Shown: positions 26,179 through 35,426 of the stretch, piece by piece
How the letters are laid out: every line of letters begins with the position of its first letter
Numbering within the stretch: the first letter of the stretch is position 1
Assembly: GCA_016291085.1 (NCBI GenBank)
Contig: JAEEVW010000006.1
Coordinates: forward strand, 1 to 64,000
Length of the DNA: 64,000 nt
Source of the DNA: Prevotella sp.
GTDB taxonomy: Bacteria > Bacteroidota > Bacteroidia > Bacteroidales > Bacteroidaceae
Direction of reading: 5' to 3'
Notes under the pieces: model-generated
What the model saw: the letters and a program-made list of their open reading frames with translations, nothing else
Databases searched by the model: none
What the model was told of the DNA's origin: nothing
Position numbers and translations under genes: made by a program

Positions 26179-26629
26179 ACTGATTATCAACAACAATGAT
26201 GCCTTCATGGTGTCGCTGCTTGAGAAAAACAATCCTTTTGGCTTGACGTTGAACGATGGACGGTCGATGTTCTTCTATCAGCCTGTGGAAGCCTATCTGT
26301 GTGTGATGACGACGGCCTACGGACTGGCACCGAAGGGATACATAGAACTGCCGCTGCTGCTGATGAAGTTCTACAGACATTTGTCGTATGTGAATTGCAA
26401 GGTGCTGTCGAAAGCGGTGTGCAGGGGTAATTTCCTGGAAGAGGTCGTTCAGTTGGACAGTTGGCAAAAAATGTCGACGCTGAACTACTTCAAAAGACTG
26501 TGTAGCGGACTGTGCGCATTGGTGGAAACACCGTATAATTCGGGCTATGTGGAACAGGCCTGGCAACTGTTGCAGCAAAGGATGGAGATAGAGAGAGTAG
26601 TTAATGAAGTTAAAGAAGTTAAAGAATAA
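26162..26629 (+). CDS. Hypothetical protein, 155 aa, downstream of primase
   Basis: Start taken at ATG 26162 (MRQGHELIINNNDAFMVSLL), overlapping the primase stop by 17 bp; an upstream ATG at 26120 would give 14 extra arginine-rich residues and is less likely. The protein is helical with aromatic and cysteine-containing patches (KFYRHLSYVNCKVLSKAVCRG, KRLCSGLCALVETPY). The C-terminus VNEVKEVKE is encoded by the same GAAGTTAAA word as the primase linker. Family not recognised. Confidence 0.65.
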   Translation: MRQGHELIINNNDAFMVSLLEKNNPFGLTLNDGRSMFFYQPVEAYLCVMTTAYGLAPKGYIELPLLLMKFYRHLSYVNCKVLSKAVCRGNFLEEVVQLDSWQKMSTLNYFKRLCSGLCALVETPYNSGYVEQAWQLLQQRMEIERVVNEVKEVKE

Positions 26630-26665
26630 ATCTCTAAAATCTCTAATCTCTAATCCCGGGCGTTT
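26625..26665. repeat. Solo heptamer half-element; right member of a 41-bp inverted pair
   Basis: It matches the inverse of 8420-8460 at 39 of 41 positions: AAATCTCTAAAATCTCTAAT, then CTCTAATCCCGGGCGTTT. It overlaps the stop codon of the 26162 gene. The pair brackets 18.2 kb containing the glycine-rich gene, the defence operon and the primase operon. Confidence 0.85.
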
Positions 26666-26690
26666 GCGCGACGGTGTGAAGCTAAAGAAA

Positions 26691-26724
26691 AGTGATGAAG
26701 CGTTAGTGCTTCACCACTTTTTTC
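26691..26724. terminator. Bidirectional terminator between the primase operon and clpB
   Basis: AGTGATGAAGC (26691-26701) pairs with GCTTCACCACT (26708-26718), with T's on the right and A's on the left. It serves the plus-strand primase operon and the minus-strand clpB. Confidence 0.8.
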
Positions 26725-26739
26725 GTTATTCCAAATATC

Positions 26740-29280
26740 TTAATTCCTGAACACTAGACCGTCGCCGAACTCGTCGATGATGATAGGCTTGTCACGGTTC
26801 ACCTCGTCGGCAAGAATCTTGCGCGACAGGTCGTTGAGCACGAGCTGCTGGATGGCGCGCTTGACGGGACGGGCACCGAAGTCGGGGTCGTAGCCCTCCT
26901 GAGCCAGATAGCGGATGGCAGCCTCGGTGGTCTCCAGGCGTACGCCCTGCGGTTCGAGCATATCGGTGACCTTCTTCATCTGCAGGCGGACGACGTCGGC
27001 AATCTGTTCCTGCGTCAACGGTGTGAAGGTGATAATCTCGTCGATACGATTCAGGAACTCCGGGCGCATGGTCAGCCGCAACTGTTCGCGGGTGGCATTC
27101 GACGTCATGATGATAATGGTGTTCTTGAAATTGGCTGTACGGCCCTTGTTATCCGTCAACCGGCCATCGTCCAACACCTGCAACAGGATGTTGAAGACGT
27201 CGGGATGGGCTTTCTCGATTTCATCGAACAGCACCACAGAGTACGGCTTGCGGCGTACGGCCTCCGTCAGTTGGCCACCCTCGTCGTAGCCGACATAGCC
27301 CGGAGGGGCACCAACCAGTCGCGAGACGGTATGTTTCTCCTGATACTCCGACATGTCGATACGCGTCATCATGGTCTCGTCGTTGAACAGATATTCGGCC
27401 AGCGTCTTGGCTAGTTCCGTCTTACCGACGCCCGTGGTACCGAGGAAGATGAACGAGGCTATTGGTCGCTTGGGGTCCTGCAGGCCAGCACGCGAGCGAC
27501 GTACGGCATCAGATACAGCCGTGATGGCTTCGTCCTGACCAATGACACGACGGTGCAGTTCCTCCTCGAGATGGAGCAGTTTTTCACGTTCGCTCTGCAT
27601 CATACGGGTGACAGGGATGCCTGTCCAACGGCTGACCACCTCGGCGATATCGTCGGCAGTGACTTCCTCGCGGACTAACCTTCCAGCGGCAGAACCGCTG
27701 GATACCGAACCATCCAGTTGACGCTGGATGGCGGCGATGTCGTCCTCGAGGGCCTTCAGCTTGGAGTAGCGGATTTCAGCCACACGGCCGTAGTCACCCT
27801 CACGTTCAGCACGCTCAGCCTCGTATTTCAGGTTCTCCATCTCCTGCTTGTCCTGCTGAATCTTGTTCACCAGCTGGCGCTCGCCTTCCCACTTAGCACG
27901 GAACTGTGTCTCCTGTTCGCGCAGCTCGGCGATATCGCGGTCGAGCTGGGCGAGCTTGCTAGTAGGGCTAGTATCACTAGTATTACTAGTCTCTCTAGAA
28001 ATCGCCTCGCGTTCGATTTCGAGCTGGGCCAAACGACGGGTGATCTCGTCGAGCTCTTCGGGGACGCTGTCGCGCTCCATGCGGAGCTTAGCGGCAGCCT
28101 CATCCATCAGGTCGATGGCCTTGTCGGGCAGGAAACGCTCAGAGATATAACGCTCAGAGAGTTGTACGGCGGCGATGCAGGCATCGTCCTGGATACGCAC
28201 CTTGTGGTGGTTCTCGTAGCGTTCTTTCAATCCACGCAGGATAGAGATGGCTGAGAGCTCGTCGGGTTCGTCGACCATCACCGTCTGGAAACGACGCTCC
28301 AAGGCTTTGTCCTTCTCGAAGTATTTCTGATACTCGTTGAGTGTGGTGGCACCGATGGCACGCAGTTCACCACGAGCCAATGCCGGCTTCAGGATGTTGG
28401 CGGCATCCATGGCACCCTCGCCACCACCGGCACCTACCAATGTATGAATCTCGTCGATGAAGAGGATGATACGACCCTCGGCCTTCGTCACCTCGTTGAT
28501 GACGCTCTTCAAGCGTTCCTCGAACTCACCCTTATACTTGGCACCAGCAACGAGTGCACCCATGTCGAGCGAATATAGTTGCTTGTCCTTCAGGTTCTCG
28601 GGCACGTCACCACGCACGATACGTCCTGCGAGACCTTCGACGATAGCCGTCTTACCCGTACCCGGCTCACCCAGCAAGATGGGGTTGTTCTTCGTACGAC
28701 GCGACAGGATTTGCAGCAGTCGGCGTATCTCATCATCACGTCCGATGACTGGGTCGAGTTTGCCCTGACGGGCCAAGTCCACGAGGTTCTTGGCATACTT
28801 CTCCAACGACTGGTAGTTGTCGTCGGCACTCTGAGACTGCACCTTCTGGCCCTGGCGCAGTTCCTGAATGGCTGCAAGTAGGTCCTTCTCGGTACAGCCG
28901 GCGTCTTTCAGGATTCGTGAGGCAGTCGAGTTCACATTAAGGAGAGCCCATAGAACGGGCTCGCAAGAGACGAAGTCGTCGCCCATTTTCTGCGAGTGTT
29001 CCTGGGCACGCAGCAATACCTGATTGCTGTCGTTTGAGAGATACGGCTGTCCGCCCTGCACGCGTGGCAGGTGCTTGATTTCCTGATCCACGAGCATCTC
29101 AATCTGCTGGGCATTGACGCCGAGTTTCTGGAAGATGAAGGTCGTCACGTCCTTCGCCTTCTCCATGATACCTTTCAGTATGTGTACAGGCTCGATAACC
29201 TGCTGGCCGTTCAGCTGTGCGGTGTTCACTGCCTGCTGTACGGCCTCTTGCGCTTTGATGGTAAATTTGTCTAATGTCAT
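26740..29280 (-). CDS. clpB: ATP-dependent disaggregase ClpB
   Basis: 846 residues. N-domain, NBD1 with GEPGTGKTA (Walker A) and [12 protein letters not shown], coiled-coil M-domain (about 400-530), NBD2 with [12 protein letters not shown] and [14 protein letters not shown], then the C-terminal D2 small domain. It rescues aggregated proteins with DnaK. The start has a good Shine-Dalgarno, AGGAGG, 10 bp upstream. In the M-domain an odd Ser/Thr stretch, [11 protein letters not shown], is encoded by a 9-mer array (27959-28003). No sigma-type TAnnTTTG box is obvious upstream, so heat-shock control by another signal is possible. Confidence 0.97.
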   Translation of the reverse strand: MTLDKFTIKAQEAVQQAVNTAQLNGQQVIEPVHILKGIMEKAKDVTTFIFQKLGVNAQQIEMLVDQEIKHLPRVQGGQPYLSNDSNQVLLRAQEHSQKMGDDFVSCEPVLWALLNVNSTASRILKDAGCTEKDLLAAIQELRQGQKVQSQSADDNYQSLEKYAKNLVDLARQGKLDPVIGRDDEIRRLLQILSRRTKNNPILLGEPGTGKTAIVEGLAGRIVRGDVPENLKDKQLYSLDMGALVAGAKYKGEFEERLKSVINEVTKAEGRIILFIDEIHTLVGAGGGEGAMDAANILKPALARGELRAIGATTLNEYQKYFEKDKALERRFQTVMVDEPDELSAISILRGLKERYENHHKVRIQDDACIAAVQLSERYISERFLPDKAIDLMDEAAAKLRMERDSVPEELDEITRRLAQLEIEREAISRETSNTSDTSPTSKLAQLDRDIAELREQETQFRAKWEGERQLVNKIQQDKQEMENLKYEAERAEREGDYGRVAEIRYSKLKALEDDIAAIQRQLDGSVSSGSAAGRLVREEVTADDIAEVVSRWTGIPVTRMMQSEREKLLHLEEELHRRVIGQDEAITAVSDAVRRSRAGLQDPKRPIASFIFLGTTGVGKTELAKTLAEYLFNDETMMTRIDMSEYQEKHTVSRLVGAPPGYVGYDEGGQLTEAVRRKPYSVVLFDEIEKAHPDVFNILLQVLDDGRLTDNKGRTANFKNTIIIMTSNATREQLRLTMRPEFLNRIDEIITFTPLTQEQIADVVRLQMKKVTDMLEPQGVRLETTEAAIRYLAQEGYDPDFGARPVKRAIQQLVLNDLSRKILADEVNRDKPIIIDEFGDGLVFRN
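27959..28003. repeat. Nonamer array inside clpB
   Basis: CTAGTAGGG, CTAGTATCA, CTAGTATTA, CTAGTCTCT, CTAGAAATC: five 9-bp units, in frame, encoding the NTSDTSPTS region of the coiled-coil M-domain. Confidence 0.85.
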
Positions 29281-29350
29281 AGTTTTGTCCTCCTATTTTT
29301 AATGAATTGTTTCTGCTCTTTGGCGGACAAAGAATGTGCCGAAGGGGAAA

Positions 29351-29392
29351 AAACCGACAAAAAGGCATATTAACCTGCCGTTTTGTCGGTTT
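29351..29392 (-). terminator. Terminator of the GH106 operon
   Basis: AAACCGACAAAA (29351-29362) pairs perfectly with TTTTGTCGGTTT (29381-29392), with inner GGC/GCC pairing. On the minus strand it is followed by a U-tract. It lies about 20 bp beyond the GH106 stop and upstream of clpB. Confidence 0.85.
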
Positions 29393-29396
29393 CTTC

Positions 29397-29424
29397 TCAC
29401 CACTCACTATTCACCACTCACCAC
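29397..29424. repeat. Heptamer array at the 3' end of the GH106 gene
   Basis: TCACCAC, TCACTAT, TCACCAC, TCACCAC. The array supplies the stop codon and last residues (SGEW) of the GH106 protein. Confidence 0.8.
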
Positions 29425-31918
29425 TTACAAGTCTCACCTCGGAATTCAATCCGCTCTTGACGGGCTCCCAACCCTCGTAGGTGGTGTGTTTGTAGTTGAT
29501 GTCGACCACATTGATCTCATTGAACTTACGCCATTTGTAGCCCTTACGGTCCAGGTCCCTGATGCGGTTTGCAGGCAGATTGGTGACCTCGATACGCAGC
29601 TCGTTCTTGCCCTTACGCAAGGCATCACGACAGTCGAGCACGAAGGGTACGGCCCATGCACATCCCAGGAACTGTCCGTTCAGATAGACGCGGGCCGACT
29701 CACGCACATCGCCCAAGTCAATCATCCATTGTTGGCGGGCCTGCTGTTTGGTCAGTCGGAAGGTGGTTGTATAGATACCGGTTCCCATAGTCACTGCTGC
29801 CGAATCACTGAGCGACTCCCAGGTCTGAGGTTTCTGGAGCGTGAAAGAACCAGCCACACGGGGCGCCTCTTCGGTGAAGTATAGTGTCCAGGGGCCGTTA
29901 AGGGGCAACTGATCGTGTTTAGAGTTTAGAGTGTAGAGTGTAGAGTTTCTCTCACCTGAAGGTGTGAGTGTGGCACGCAATGCTACCGCCAACATTTTGC
30001 CACTGGTCTGGAGGATGCGGCTCTCGCCCGAGCGTAGGGCGATGTGCAGCTTCCCGTCATGGATGGAGGCGGGATAGATGTCGCCATTCATGGGGTTGAA
30101 CCACGTGGCACTTTCAAAGGGCACAGCCAGTGTGACATTGCCCTCGATGTCGCGCGGTGTCAGGTTAGCAATGAAGTAGTGCCAGCCATCAGCGGTTTGT
30201 CGGCGGATAGCACGCAGCCCCAATTCCGCCTTCATGGGTTCAGCCTTGGCGAAACGGGCCATGGCCTCTGCCGACTCGCCCTTGATGACATACGCAGTAA
30301 TGGGGTTCAACAAGGCTTGTAGACGGGCGTCAATCGTGGTGCCACTGGGAATAATCAGCGCACGATAGCGTGTACCGCCTTCGGTGACCAGCATGCCATT
30401 TTCCACCCGGACCTTGGCCAACTGACGGTCGCTGATATAGTCGCAGTCGTAGCCTAGGCTGTCGATGGTCAGGATGCTACGGATAAACTGCGGGGCTTTC
30501 TCGTCCATCGTGTGGATGTCGAACTGCATCAGCAGGTCCTCGCCATTGCGGCGGTCTTTGCTGGCCTGCTTGTCGTCGTCGTTGCGAGGGCCACGCTGGC
30601 GCCACATGTCGCGAACGGGCAGATATACCAGAAAATCGTTATCGGGCTGTCCCAGTTGCAGAAAACTCTGACAGCGCTCAATATATTGCATCAGATAGGG
30701 TGCGTCGCGCCAGATGCTGTTCGTAGGACTCATATCAATGCTGGCATAGAACTTCCAGCCTGGCCACGGATCATCCTTGGGCGTGTAGCACGAACCATGG
30801 AAGTAGACGTGGTTAACACCACAGGTGAACATCAGATCAAGGTCGGGCTTCATCTGTGACAGCGAGGTACGGAAATGTTCCGTGAGCCAGGTGAAGGTCT
30901 CGCTGGAGGTAAGAGGCTTACCTGTGACATGGGCTGCCGAAGGGGCATACTTTAACATGGACACGTCGCTGAAGTTCTTCCTCGTTTTGCCGGGGTCGGT
31001 GCGCAGGCCCTTGATACCGAAATCGGAGAGGCCGAAGCCCTCAATCTCAGGGATGTCGACAGCGGCATAGAGGTCCAACAGGTTGGCAGGCGATCCGTGG
31101 GCCTGATTGCGCACCTTGACGCCATGCTTGTGAGCCCAGGCGACCCATTGCTGGGTAAAGTTCTCGAGCAACAGGTCGGAGAGCGTCTCGCGGTAGTCAG
31201 CCAGTACCTGGTTGCCGTCGTCTACTATGCCCAGCAGTTCGGGCAGATGCTGACGCAGGTCATAGCCACGACGCTTCTGGAACTCGTCGAACAGCGTGGG
31301 AGTCCAGTTGGCACGATACACCTCGTACGAATCATTAAAGAACGTGTGAGGATATGGCACGCCCGACGTTGCAAAGGCCTGTTCGAAACGCTCCAGATAG
31401 TTGCGGACAGCGTCACGGTCGAAGTGGTCGACCACCCAGCCTTCACCGCCAGGTGCAGCGCGCTTTACCTTCTGTTTGGTGCGGCCGATGTCCACGGTGT
31501 AGACGGGGGAACCGTCTACCAGCGAGTCTTTGAAGACGGCTTTGCAGGCGGCCTGTTCCAAGGGAACGTGCGGTCCGCCGAACGGCCAGCCCGTGCCGCA
31601 GTTCATGTCAATCTCAATATTCAGAGAATGCCCGATGTCCTCTACCGTTTTCAGTGCCTGCATCCATTGTGGCGACAGGAAGGAGATATTGTTTTTGTCG
31701 TTGTCCTGCACGCCATAGAGCGGGGTAATCTCTACAGCTCCGATACCCACACGGGCATATTCACTGAGGTTCCACCGCAGGTTCTCCTCGTCGACGGCCG
31801 AGCCCAGCCACCACCAGCGTGTGCCAGGCTTGGCTTCAGGACGTGATGCAGGCCACTGCTGAGCTATTGCTGCTGTAAAACAGCAGCACACTGAACATAA
31901 TATGATGATGCGTTTCAT
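29411..31918 (-). CDS. GH106-type alpha-L-rhamnosidase, exported
   Basis: 835 residues with signal peptide (IIILCSVCCCFTAAIAQ). The start of the mature protein (KPGTRWWWLGSAVDEENLRWNLSEYARVGIGAVEITPLYG) and FFNDSYEVYRANWTPTLFDEFQKRRGYDL fit GH106 enzymes. The C-terminus is a jelly-roll sugar-binding module (DLGDVRESARVYLNGQFLG). It removes terminal rhamnose, probably from rhamnogalacturonan oligosaccharides. It overlaps the GH105 gene by 4 bp (ATGA) and is last in the operon. A GTGTAGA-type heptamer array (29917-29944) is read in frame as STLYTLNSK between the catalytic and C-terminal parts, and another array forms its C-terminus. Confidence 0.85.
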   Translation of the reverse strand: MKRIIILCSVCCCFTAAIAQQWPASRPEAKPGTRWWWLGSAVDEENLRWNLSEYARVGIGAVEITPLYGVQDNDKNNISFLSPQWMQALKTVEDIGHSLNIEIDMNCGTGWPFGGPHVPLEQAACKAVFKDSLVDGSPVYTVDIGRTKQKVKRAAPGGEGWVVDHFDRDAVRNYLERFEQAFATSGVPYPHTFFNDSYEVYRANWTPTLFDEFQKRRGYDLRQHLPELLGIVDDGNQVLADYRETLSDLLLENFTQQWVAWAHKHGVKVRNQAHGSPANLLDLYAAVDIPEIEGFGLSDFGIKGLRTDPGKTRKNFSDVSMLKYAPSAAHVTGKPLTSSETFTWLTEHFRTSLSQMKPDLDLMFTCGVNHVYFHGSCYTPKDDPWPGWKFYASIDMSPTNSIWRDAPYLMQYIERCQSFLQLGQPDNDFLVYLPVRDMWRQRGPRNDDDKQASKDRRNGEDLLMQFDIHTMDEKAPQFIRSILTIDSLGYDCDYISDRQLAKVRVENGMLVTEGGTRYRALIIPSGTTIDARLQALLNPITAYVIKGESAEAMARFAKAEPMKAELGLRAIRRQTADGWHYFIANLTPRDIEGNVTLAVPFESATWFNPMNGDIYPASIHDGKLHIALRSGESRILQTSGKMLAVALRATLTPSGERNSTLYTLNSKHDQLPLNGPWTLYFTEEAPRVAGSFTLQKPQTWESLSDSAAVTMGTGIYTTTFRLTKQQARQQWMIDLGDVRESARVYLNGQFLGCAWAVPFVLDCRDALRKGKNELRIEVTNLPANRIRDLDRKGYKWRKFNEINVVDINYKHTTYEGWEPVKSGLNSEVRLVSGEW
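29917..29944. repeat. Heptamer array inside the GH106 gene
   Basis: GTTTAGA twice, then GTGTAGA twice, in frame within an inter-domain linker. GTTTAGA also ends the array in mtnN at 44282-44288. Confidence 0.85.
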
Positions 31919-33045
31919 TTCGTCTGCAGTTTATAATATTCCGTCAGTCCTAACAAATAGCAGCCAGTGCCGTAGTCCTCGAAATCGGGAACGCTGGTAA
32001 AGGTGACGGGCTGTCCGGCTGAGGGGTCTTTGCCCGTGCCTTGATTCCAACCCAGGAAGCCATCTTTATGCATGCACGACTTCAGTGCTGCCCACGCTTT
32101 GTCGCAGGCAGGACGATAGGTCAGGTCTTTCAATAAGCCGTTTTGGATGCCCCATGCCATGCCATAGAGGAACAATGCCGTACCCGTCATCTCAGGGGTG
32201 GGATAGTCTATGTCCGACACGAGACTGGCGTGCCAGAAGCCGTCTTCATGCTGGCAGTGCAACAGCGCCTTACTCATCAGCAGGAAGTCCTTGCGCAGTT
32301 CCTTATATGCCTTGCTCTTGGGCGACAGCTCCTTCATGCATCGCACCAATGCGGCATACACCCAACCGTTGCCTCGACTCCAATAACAGTTCTTGCCATC
32401 CTTCTCCTTATAAGGCGCCACATAGTCCTTGTCGCGCCACCACAGGCCTTCCTTCCCGTTAAAACAACCGCCTCCCAACTCATTGCGCGTCCAGCGGTAA
32501 CTCTTCATGGCATAATCCAGGAAACGCTGGTCGTTCGTTATCGCATACATCTTAACATATACGGGCATCGCCATCTGGATAGCATCGATCCATGTCCACC
32601 AGCCATAGAGGGCACCGCCAGCCTTGGCATTGGGCGTCACCATCTGGTACTCCAGATTCTCCTTGGTGGGTTGCAGCGTACCTTTACCCGTCAGTTGGTT
32701 CAGCTCGATATAGGTCTGCTGGCAGCACTGGTTGTCGGCATTGGTGGCTTTCACGCCACCCCGTGCCTGCCACTGGTGGTGGTTGCACCATTGTTCCGTG
32801 TAGTCCAGATAGCGTTGCTGCGGGTCAATGGTGTAGAGTGCCATCAGTCCCTCGTAATAGACGGCCCGCGTCCATAGGTTGCTCTCGCGCATCCGTCCGA
32901 CATGGGTGGGTAGCGTCGGGTCACTATACTTCGTCATGAAGTAGTCATTCGTTTGGCGGGCTGTCTGTAGCACATCCTGCTGGGCAAAGGCTGTGGCAAA
33001 ACCACAGCATACAAGAGAAAGGAAAAAGAATCGTTTCATTATCAT
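31915..33045 (-). CDS. GH105 unsaturated rhamnogalacturonyl/glucuronyl hydrolase
   Basis: 376 residues with signal peptide (RFFFLSLVCCGFATAFAQ). It is a six-hairpin (alpha/alpha)6 barrel protein of the YteR/YesR type: TRAVYYEGLMALY, YGWWTWIDAIQMAMPVY (the aspartate in WIDA is the likely catalytic residue), WSRGNGWVYAALVRCM, and MTGTALFLYGMAWGI. It removes the 4,5-unsaturated uronic acid left by pectate or rhamnogalacturonan lyases. Start at 33045 shares its A with the stop of GH2 (TAATG); MKRFF at 33039 is an alternative. Together with GH2 and GH106 it suggests stepwise breakdown of rhamnogalacturonan side products in the periplasm. Confidence 0.9.
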   Translation of the reverse strand: MIMKRFFFLSLVCCGFATAFAQQDVLQTARQTNDYFMTKYSDPTLPTHVGRMRESNLWTRAVYYEGLMALYTIDPQQRYLDYTEQWCNHHQWQARGGVKATNADNQCCQQTYIELNQLTGKGTLQPTKENLEYQMVTPNAKAGGALYGWWTWIDAIQMAMPVYVKMYAITNDQRFLDYAMKSYRWTRNELGGGCFNGKEGLWWRDKDYVAPYKEKDGKNCYWSRGNGWVYAALVRCMKELSPKSKAYKELRKDFLLMSKALLHCQHEDGFWHASLVSDIDYPTPEMTGTALFLYGMAWGIQNGLLKDLTYRPACDKAWAALKSCMHKDGFLGWNQGTGKDPSAGQPVTFTSVPDFEDYGTGCYLLGLTEYYKLQTK

Positions 33046-35426
33046 TATTTCGTTTCGAGTTTTGTTGTAATGGTTTTAAAAGTTGCGGGCGATGTTTTCA
33101 GCGTGACCTTTGAGGGTGTCCGCCCTGCACGAAGGATGACCATGGCCTGACCTTGCCACAGACGGCGGTGATTGGTAACGTTCAACTCGTCGCTGTTGAT
33201 GTCACCATTGGTCACAGCCACGATGGTGGCATCGCCCTCGACGTCGAAAGCCAGTTCATCCTGACAGGCCAGTACCCTACGTCCCTTGGCGTCAACAGCG
33301 GTGAGCAGGACGTGTTGCAGGTCTATGCCATCGGCCTTCCAGTAGCTGTTATCCGGTTCGACCACCATCTTGACAGGTTTACCTGTTGTCTCCAAGGCAT
33401 GCCGGGCTACAACCTTACCTTGCTTGTATGCAACAGCCTCCAAGCGTCCTTTCTTATAGTCCACATCGTTCCAGCGAATCTGATTGCGCTGTTTGGCATC
33501 GGTGGGGTTCTGACGACGCCCCAGACTCTTGCCGTTCAGCGTCAGCTCCACTTCGTCGCAGTTGGTATAGACGACGAGATTGGCTTTCGACCCTTCTGGA
33601 CGATTCCACAGTTCCGACTGGCGGTCTGTCCCCGTAATAATACCATTCCACTCTATGCCGCTGTTCTTGTCTTCCACAACCGAGAGCCTCACCATCGGCT
33701 CATCCGTAAAGAACGACTTCATGAAATAGGCCTTTGGCTTGGGTTGCAGATCGATAGTGAACACGCCCTGTGCCCAGCCCTTGGCAGGCCAGCCTTGTGA
33801 TTCTCCCAGATAGTCGATGGCTCCCCAGTAGGCCAGTCCAATGACCTTGTCGAGATTCATCTCGAAGAAGTTCGGTCCCATGGCGGCCGTCGATGCCTCG
33901 CTCTGGTAAAATGTCATCCAAGGGAATCGCCGTCCGTCGCCAGGGAAGTACATATATCTGTAGTTGTAGGCCTGCACGTCGGTCAACATAGCCAAATCGC
34001 AAGGCAACGAATCGGTGTCCCAGTTGCGGTATCGGGGATGCATGGCCACGGTGACCAATCGCGTGGAGTCATAGCGCTGCAATACAGGTCGCATCATCTT
34101 GTAGCACGTCACGCCAAAGTCGTTGAACGGCTGGCTGGCATCTTGCTGCAGTTCGTTGCCCAGACTCCACAGCACGACCGATGGTGAATTCCTGTCGCGC
34201 TTCACCCATTCTGTGACGTCGTGTGCCCAGTGGTTCATAAAAGGTACGCGCCCGCCCGTGTGTTGCAGGGTCCATTTGTCGTACAGCTCGTCAACCACCA
34301 AGATGCCCAACTTGTCACACAGCTTGATGAAGTCACGACTATACGGGTTGTGGCTGGTGCGCACGTGGTTGATACCAAACTGTTTCATCAGCTGTAATCG
34401 CTTCTCGATGGCTCTGGGATAAGCGGCAGCACCCAGTGCGCCTAAGGTGTGGTGGTTGGCATAGCCCTTCAGCAACACCTTCTTGCCATTGAGTTTCAGT
34501 CCGTACTCCGGTCCGATTTCGATGGTGCGAATGCCGAATTCCTCCACATATTCGTCAGCTACAGTGCCATCGCCGTACAACAATTGGGCTACGGCTTTAT
34601 ACAGTTTGGGCGATTCCGTGTCCCACATCTGGGCATCGGCAATCTCCATCTCCTGCGTGGTTATTTCCTGAGTCCGTGCCGGGTTGTTACGCCTCTTGCT
34701 GGCCGTGGTCTCTGCAACCAGTTTTCCGTCGGGGTCGTAGATTTTTACTTTCAGCCCCACCTCCTTGGCCTTGGTGCGGTTGGTGTATTCTGCCGTCAGA
34801 GTGACATAACGATTGTCGCGGGTGGTGATATACAGCGGGTGGCGTTCGAAATACAAATCGGCAGGCGTACTAATCAGGCTGACGTTACGAAACAGTCCTC
34901 CGCCCGTATACCAGCGCGAGTTCTTTTCAGCCATCGTCGAGGCACATACAATAAGTTCGTTATTCCCCGCATGCAACAGTCGTGTAACATCCAGTTCAAA
35001 ACCCACATAGCCGTAGTCCGTTCCTCCGATATGCTGGCCGTTCAGCCATACATCGCCTACCAGCATGATACCCTCGAAATCGAGCAACACCCGTCTTCCG
35101 TCAACTTTCAGCGCACTTCCATCTAACGTCTTTCTGTACCAGCCCTTGCCCATCTCCTTGAAACCACGGGCCGACAGGCGGCTCTTGGTGTTGGCAGCCA
35201 CGTCCCTGTTGTCAGCTTTCTCGTCAGCTGAGGGCACTATCCAAGGCTGTTCAATCTGAAAGTCGTGAGGCACGTTGACGACTCGCACGTTACTGAACAG
35301 CGAGTCGCGCGAAAATTCCCATCCGTCGTTCAGCGAGGTAACACTACGCGACTGAGCGTAGAGTACTAAGGGAATTGATAGCCCCAGAAGAGCTAGCGTG
35401 AACCTAAACTTCGCTATTTGATACAT
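33045..35426 (-). CDS. GH2 family glycosidase (beta-galactosidase/beta-glucuronidase-like)
   Basis: 793 residues from ATG 35426 (MYQIAKFRFTLALLGLSIPLVLYAQ signal peptide); the frame is open further upstream, but that part lacks a signal and overlaps the aldo/keto reductase. The GH2 order is visible: sugar-binding domain (LNDGWEFSRD, VPHDFQIEQPW), Ig-like domain, TIM barrel with NHVRTSHNPYSRDFI and the acid/base NE in VVLWSLGNELQ, then extra C-terminal Ig-like domains (NPTDAKQRNQIRW, YKKGRLEAVAYKQGK). The exact sugar released cannot be told; galactose or galacturonate side chains of pectin fit the context. Overlaps the upstream gene by 13 bp. Confidence 0.9.
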   Translation of the reverse strand: MYQIAKFRFTLALLGLSIPLVLYAQSRSVTSLNDGWEFSRDSLFSNVRVVNVPHDFQIEQPWIVPSADEKADNRDVAANTKSRLSARGFKEMGKGWYRKTLDGSALKVDGRRVLLDFEGIMLVGDVWLNGQHIGGTDYGYVGFELDVTRLLHAGNNELIVCASTMAEKNSRWYTGGGLFRNVSLISTPADLYFERHPLYITTRDNRYVTLTAEYTNRTKAKEVGLKVKIYDPDGKLVAETTASKRRNNPARTQEITTQEMEIADAQMWDTESPKLYKAVAQLLYGDGTVADEYVEEFGIRTIEIGPEYGLKLNGKKVLLKGYANHHTLGALGAAAYPRAIEKRLQLMKQFGINHVRTSHNPYSRDFIKLCDKLGILVVDELYDKWTLQHTGGRVPFMNHWAHDVTEWVKRDRNSPSVVLWSLGNELQQDASQPFNDFGVTCYKMMRPVLQRYDSTRLVTVAMHPRYRNWDTDSLPCDLAMLTDVQAYNYRYMYFPGDGRRFPWMTFYQSEASTAAMGPNFFEMNLDKVIGLAYWGAIDYLGESQGWPAKGWAQGVFTIDLQPKPKAYFMKSFFTDEPMVRLSVVEDKNSGIEWNGIITGTDRQSELWNRPEGSKANLVVYTNCDEVELTLNGKSLGRRQNPTDAKQRNQIRWNDVDYKKGRLEAVAYKQGKVVARHALETTGKPVKMVVEPDNSYWKADGIDLQHVLLTAVDAKGRRVLACQDELAFDVEGDATIVAVTNGDINSDELNVTNHRRLWQGQAMVILRAGRTPSKVTLKTSPATFKTITTKLETK

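Noticed and set aside
5886..26629. Intact prophage
   Set aside because: No terminase, capsid, tail, holin or integrase genes; only a replication-type module and a peptidase.
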